A stretch of DNA of 64,000 nt from Pontivivens sp032464575 (GTDB lineage: Bacteria; Pseudomonadota; Alphaproteobacteria; Rhodobacterales; Rhodobacteraceae). The position numbers and the translations under genes were made by a program. Shown here one piece after another: positions 60,927 to 64,000 of this stretch; the first letter of the stretch is position 1; each line of letters starts with the position of its first letter. The DNA lies in the NCBI GenBank assembly GCA_032464575.1, contig JAWDKM010000006.1:186001-250000 (forward strand). The letters run 5' to 3'. The notes below the pieces were generated by a model, which searched no databases, had not been told where the DNA came from, and saw nothing but the letters and a program-made list of their open reading frames with translations.

Positions 60927-62000
60927 TCAGGTGCGAAGGCGGGCGCCGGTCTCCGCGTTGAAGAAGCTGACATGGGCCGGGTCGAGGGCGAGGCCAAGTG
61001 GCTCCGTGCTGTCCTCCGGCAGGCGGCCGGGCAGGCGCGCGGTGACGGGCGCCTCACCAAGCAGGAACGTGACGTAGCTTTCCGAGCCTGTGTTCTCGAC
61101 CATTGTTGGCGTGACCGTGAGATCCGGTGTGCTAGTGGCGCGGCCCAGATGTTCGGGCCGGATGCCGAAGGTCACGCGGGCGGGCAGGCCGTCGGTCGGT
61201 AGGGCAAGGGCGGTGCCGCCGATCCGGATGCCCTGGGCCGTGACCTCCGCCGGTATCAGGTTCATCGGCGGCGAGCCCATGAAATCGGCGACGAAGGCGT
61301 TGGCGGGGCGGTCGTAGATCTCCTCCGGCGTGCCGATCTGCTGGATATGGCCGTCCTTCAGCACGACGATGCGGCTGGCCAGCGTCATCGCCTCGATCTG
61401 GTCGTGGGTGACGTAGACGATGCTGGCGCCGGTGGTGCGGTGCAGGCGCTTGATCTCCGCCCGCATCTCCACCCGCAGCTTCGCGTCGAGGTTGGAGAGT
61501 GGTTCGTCGAAGAGGAAGAGCTTCGGATCGCGCACCAGCGCCCGGCCCATGGCGACGCGCTGGCGCTGACCGCCCGAGAGCTGGCTCGGCCGCCGGTCGA
61601 GCAGGTGGTCGATCTGGAGGAGGGTGGCGACCTCGGCGATCTTCGCCTCCATCTGCGCCTTCGGGACCTTCCGGATCTTCATGCCGAAGCCGATATTCTC
61701 GGCCACGCTCATGGTGGGGTAGAGCGCGTAGGACTGGAAGACCATGGCGATGTCGCGGTCCTTCGGCGGCTCCCGCGTCACGTCGCGCCCGCCGATCTGG
61801 AGGGTGCCGGACGTGATCTCCTCCAACCCCGCAATGCAGTTGAGAAGCGTGGACTTGCCGCAGCCCGAGGGGCCGACGAGGACGAGGAACTCGCCCTCCG
61901 CCATCTCGATATCGATGTCGTGCAGGACCTCGACGATGCCGTAGTTCTTCGTCACCTGCGCGAGGTGAAGCGCCGTCGTGCTACCCGCGTCGAGACCCAT
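60927..62000 (-). CDS. Sugar ABC transporter ATP-binding protein (MalK/UgpC/AglK type)
   Basis: The 357-residue product powers a carbohydrate importer. Walker A is VGPSGCGKSTLLN, the Q-loop VFQSYALYPTMS, the signature QLSGGQRQRVAMGRALVRDP, Walker B LFLFDEPLSNLDAKLR and the H-loop VYVTHDQIEAM. A C-terminal TOBE regulatory domain (IPAEVTAQG; FGIRPEHLG) follows, as in MalK. With a LacI gene 2 bases upstream and an alpha-glucosidase gene divergent, an alpha-glucoside role (AglK) is likely. Membrane permeases are not in the window. GGGGGA precedes the start. Confidence 0.93.
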   Translation of the reverse strand: MGLDAGSTTALHLAQVTKNYGIVEVLHDIDIEMAEGEFLVLVGPSGCGKSTLLNCIAGLEEITSGTLQIGGRDVTREPPKDRDIAMVFQSYALYPTMSVAENIGFGMKIRKVPKAQMEAKIAEVATLLQIDHLLDRRPSQLSGGQRQRVAMGRALVRDPKLFLFDEPLSNLDAKLRVEMRAEIKRLHRTTGASIVYVTHDQIEAMTLASRIVVLKDGHIQQIGTPEEIYDRPANAFVADFMGSPPMNLIPAEVTAQGIRIGGTALALPTDGLPARVTFGIRPEHLGRATSTPDLTVTPTMVENTGSESYVTFLLGEAPVTARLPGRLPEDSTEPLGLALDPAHVSFFNAETGARLRT

Positions 62001-62002
62001 CG

Positions 62003-63025
62003 CTATCCCCCCTTCGGCGCCGGCCCGGTGGAGCCGCGCACGATCAATTCCACGTCCATCATAACCTGAAGCGCCCCCGCCGGCATGCCGCCCAGATGGT
62101 CCACCAGCATGTTCGCGAGCGGCTCGCAGGCGTCGCGCAGCGGGGCGCGGGTTACCGTGAGCGCGGGATCGAAGCTGATCGCGCGGGTGAGTGGCAGAGC
62201 GTCGTCATGGGCCATGACCGAGACGTCGCCCGGCACGCTGAGCCCGCGGTCGCGCACGGCGCGCATCACGCCGGCTGCGATGACGGTGGACGCGCAGATG
62301 AAGGCGGTGGGCGCGTCCTCTTGCGCCAGCAGCTCCAGCGCGCGGGTGTAGGCGTGGCTCTCGAACGTGGCACCGTTGCGGGCGCTGTCGGGGGCGAGGC
62401 CGTGGCGGGTCATCGCGGCCCGAAACCCCTCCAGCCGTTCGGCGGCGTAGGCGTGGCGAAGCTTGCCATTGATCAGCGCGATCCGGCGGTGGCCGAGATG
62501 GGCCAGCATGTCGACCGAGGTGGCGGAGACGGCGGCGTTGTCGATCCCGAAGTTGGGATAGTCCGGCGTTGCCCGGTCCCGGCCATGCAGGACGAACGGG
62601 ATGCCCTGCTCCCGCAGGAAGCTCACCCGCGGATCGTCGGTGACCGGGGCATTCAGGATGAAGCCGTCTAGGATCCCGCGCTCCAACAACTTGCGGTAGG
62701 GCAGGACGGGGTCGCCACCCTGATCGACGGCGAGCACGAGGTCGGTCTCGCGCGCGGACAGCGCTGCGGTCAGGCCCGTCAGCATCTCGAAGAAGGTCTG
62801 GTCCGCGCTCATGTCCGGCTTGATCTTGACTACCATGCCGACCATCCCCGAGCGCCCGGTGACGAGCCGCTGGGCCACTCGATTGGGCCGGTAGCCAAGG
62901 CGGTCGGCGGTCTCCCGCACCTTGGCGCGGGTCTTCAGGCTGACCTCCGGAAAGCCGTTCAGCGCGCGGCTGACCGTGGCGACCGAGAGGCCGAGCTCCG
63001 CGCCGATATCCTTCAGGGTTGCCAA
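62003..63025 (-). CDS. LacI-family transcriptional regulator
   Basis: The 340-residue product has the LacI HTH and hinge at the N-terminus (LKDIGAELGLSVATVSRALN and TRAKVRETADRLGYRPNRVA). A periplasmic-binding-protein-like ligand domain follows (ILDGFILNAPVTDDPRV; FGIDNAAVSATSVDMLAHLG). It is co-transcribed with the downstream ATPase gene (2-base gap). By position it should repress the divergent alpha-glucosidase operon, like AglR of Rhizobiales; the inducer is unknown. Confidence 0.93.
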   Translation of the reverse strand: MATLKDIGAELGLSVATVSRALNGFPEVSLKTRAKVRETADRLGYRPNRVAQRLVTGRSGMVGMVVKIKPDMSADQTFFEMLTGLTAALSARETDLVLAVDQGGDPVLPYRKLLERGILDGFILNAPVTDDPRVSFLREQGIPFVLHGRDRATPDYPNFGIDNAAVSATSVDMLAHLGHRRIALINGKLRHAYAAERLEGFRAAMTRHGLAPDSARNGATFESHAYTRALELLAQEDAPTAFICASTVIAAGVMRAVRDRGLSVPGDVSVMAHDDALPLTRAISFDPALTVTRAPLRDACEPLANMLVDHLGGMPAGALQVMMDVELIVRGSTGPAPKGG

Positions 63026-63035
63026 GGCTGTGGTC

Positions 63036-63136
63036 TCAAATCGATTTCACTCATGTCCGATCAAGCACCTAGATATATCAGATCAAATGCGATTTCACGC
63101 ATTCAAAACGTTTTGGATATCGAAAGCGGTTTGATA
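63036..63136. promoter_or_regulatory. Cluster of LacI-like palindromes
   Basis: The gap between the LacI and alpha-glucosidase genes holds TCAAATCGATTTCA (63036-63049), TCAAAACGTTTTGG (63103-63116) and CGAAAGCGGTTTG (63121-63133). All centre on CG with AAA/TTT arms, the usual LacI-family operator form. A fourth, weaker one reads CAAATGCGATTTCAC (about 63084). They probably bind the adjacent LacI regulator. Confidence 0.6.
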
Positions 63137-63166
63137 CGGTGCCCCCGACTCGGCTTGGGGGCTGAC

Positions 63167-64000
63167 ATGCGCGAATGGTGGCGGGATGCGGTGATCTACC
63201 AGATCTATCCGCGCTCCTTTCAGGACGACAACGGCGACGGGGTGGGGGATCTCAACGGGATCACCCGGCGGCTGGAACATGTGGCGAAGCTCGGTGCGGA
63301 CTGCATCTGGCTGTCGCCCGTCTTCGTCTCCCCGCAGAAGGACATGGGCTATGACGTGTCCGACTATCTTGATATCGATCCACTCTTCGGCACGCTCGCC
63401 GATTTCGACGCGCTGATCGCGCGGGCCCATGCGCTGGGGCTGAAGGTGATCACCGACCAGGTGCTGTCGCACACCTCCGACCGGCATCCGTGGTTCAGGG
63501 AGAGCCGGACGAGCCGCGACAACCCGAAGGCTGACTGGTACGTCTGGGCCGATCCGCTGCCCGACGGCGCGCCGCCCACCAACTGGCACAGCCATTTCGG
63601 CGGCCCGGCCTGGGAGTTCGAGCCGCGGCGCGGGCAGTACTACCTGCACAACTTCCTGGCCGCCCAGCCGGATCTGAACTTCCATCATCCGGAGGTCGCC
63701 GACGCGATCCTGGAGACGTGCCGGTTCTGGCTGGACCGGGGGCTCGACGGCTTCCGGCTCGACACCGTGAACTACTATTTCCACGATGCGGACCTGCGCT
63801 CCAACCCGCCGGCGGCGCCGAAGAGGAACCAGGTGATGTCCACCGACCTCTACGGGATGCAGGACAACATCTACAACAAGAACCGCCCGGAAAATCTCGG
63901 CTTTCTGGAGCGGCTGCGGGCGCTGACCGACCGCTACGACGACATCATGATGGTGGGCGAGGTCGGCGACGGGCCGGCGCGGGCGATCGAGCTGATGGGG
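63167..64000 (+). CDS. Alpha-glucosidase (GH13), cut by window end
   Basis: The first 278 codons are present. It is a GH13 alpha-glucosidase or oligo-1,6-glucosidase: WWRDAVIYQIYPRSFQDDNG, LGADCIWLSPVFVSPQKDMG, GLKVITDQVLSHTSDRHPWF and the nucleophile region GLDGFRLDTVNYYFHD are visible. The acid/base Glu would be in MMVGEVGDGP near the window end. It lacks a signal peptide, so it acts in the cytoplasm on imported alpha-glucosides. The divergent LacI-ATPase pair shares the control region. Confidence 0.93.
   Translation, partial: MREWWRDAVIYQIYPRSFQDDNGDGVGDLNGITRRLEHVAKLGADCIWLSPVFVSPQKDMGYDVSDYLDIDPLFGTLADFDALIARAHALGLKVITDQVLSHTSDRHPWFRESRTSRDNPKADWYVWADPLPDGAPPTNWHSHFGGPAWEFEPRRGQYYLHNFLAAQPDLNFHHPEVADAILETCRFWLDRGLDGFRLDTVNYYFHDADLRSNPPAAPKRNQVMSTDLYGMQDNIYNKNRPENLGFLERLRALTDRYDDIMMVGEVGDGPARAIELMG

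Overview
The window is GC-rich (roughly 70 % by eye) and reads as a chromosomal segment of an alphaproteobacterium of the Rhodobacteraceae/Roseobacter group. The evidence is the gene content and order: an ALAS-type hemA behind a perfect FNR-type box, a RegB/PrrB-type redox sensor kinase, alphaproteobacterial addB-addA, a tsaE-amgK-murU-addB-addA chain, fsa divergent from priA, DUF484-xerC, and repeated copies of an intergenic motif around CCTCCGGCGGGGATATTT that I associate with this family. I see no tRNA, rRNA or CRISPR array.

Layout. 1-1100: gene-poor repeats and a decayed IS5-type transposase. 1.2-10.2 kb: truA, a DinB-like protein, a KAP P-loop NTPase whose base composition changes mid-gene, a CoxG-like protein, dapA-smpB, a lytic transglycosylase, an EamA transporter, an RluA-type synthase, a Pmp3-type peptide and DUF4112. 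10.6-13.7 kb: a CAP-domain protein with a long acidic repetitive tail, then a coupled pair of exported proteins (hypothetical + YHYH). 13.8-20.8 kb (minus strand): the rbfA-truB-rpsO-pnp translation/RNA cluster interrupted by a two-domain sulfotransferase, DUF1643 and an EamA transporter. 20.9-25.7 kb: dapB, a frameshifted remnant, an MDR oxidoreductase, two SDRs and an outer-membrane beta-barrel protein. 25.7-29.4 kb: a repeat-rich gap and ileS.

29.5-31.9 kb is the most unusual part: three consecutive exported proteins ending in long aspartate-rich tails, followed 2 bases later by a membrane-anchored LuxR-type regulator. The first two have similar inverted repeats (half-site CGCNNCAACC) upstream. 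I consider this the best candidate for an undescribed system.

31.9-44.3 kb: an amino-acid-type ABC permease and binding protein without a local ATPase, a tiny membrane peptide with its own terminator, fsa-DUF484-xerC, an EEP-family protein coupled to priA, comM, creatinase and hemE. 44.5-52.1 kb: a small membrane protein, hemA, an HisKA_2-type histidine kinase, a pseudoazurin-like cupredoxin, a cytochrome c, a RegB-like kinase and a PAS protein. 52.1-60.8 kb: tsaE-amgK-murU-addB-addA, each gene overlapping the next, then trxA. 60.9-64 kb: a sugar ABC ATPase and LacI regulator divergent from an alpha-glucosidase gene cut by the window end, with LacI-like palindromes between them.

Starts were chosen by ribosome-binding sites, signal peptides and stop/start overlaps. 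Family names come from recognising motifs by eye, not from searches.
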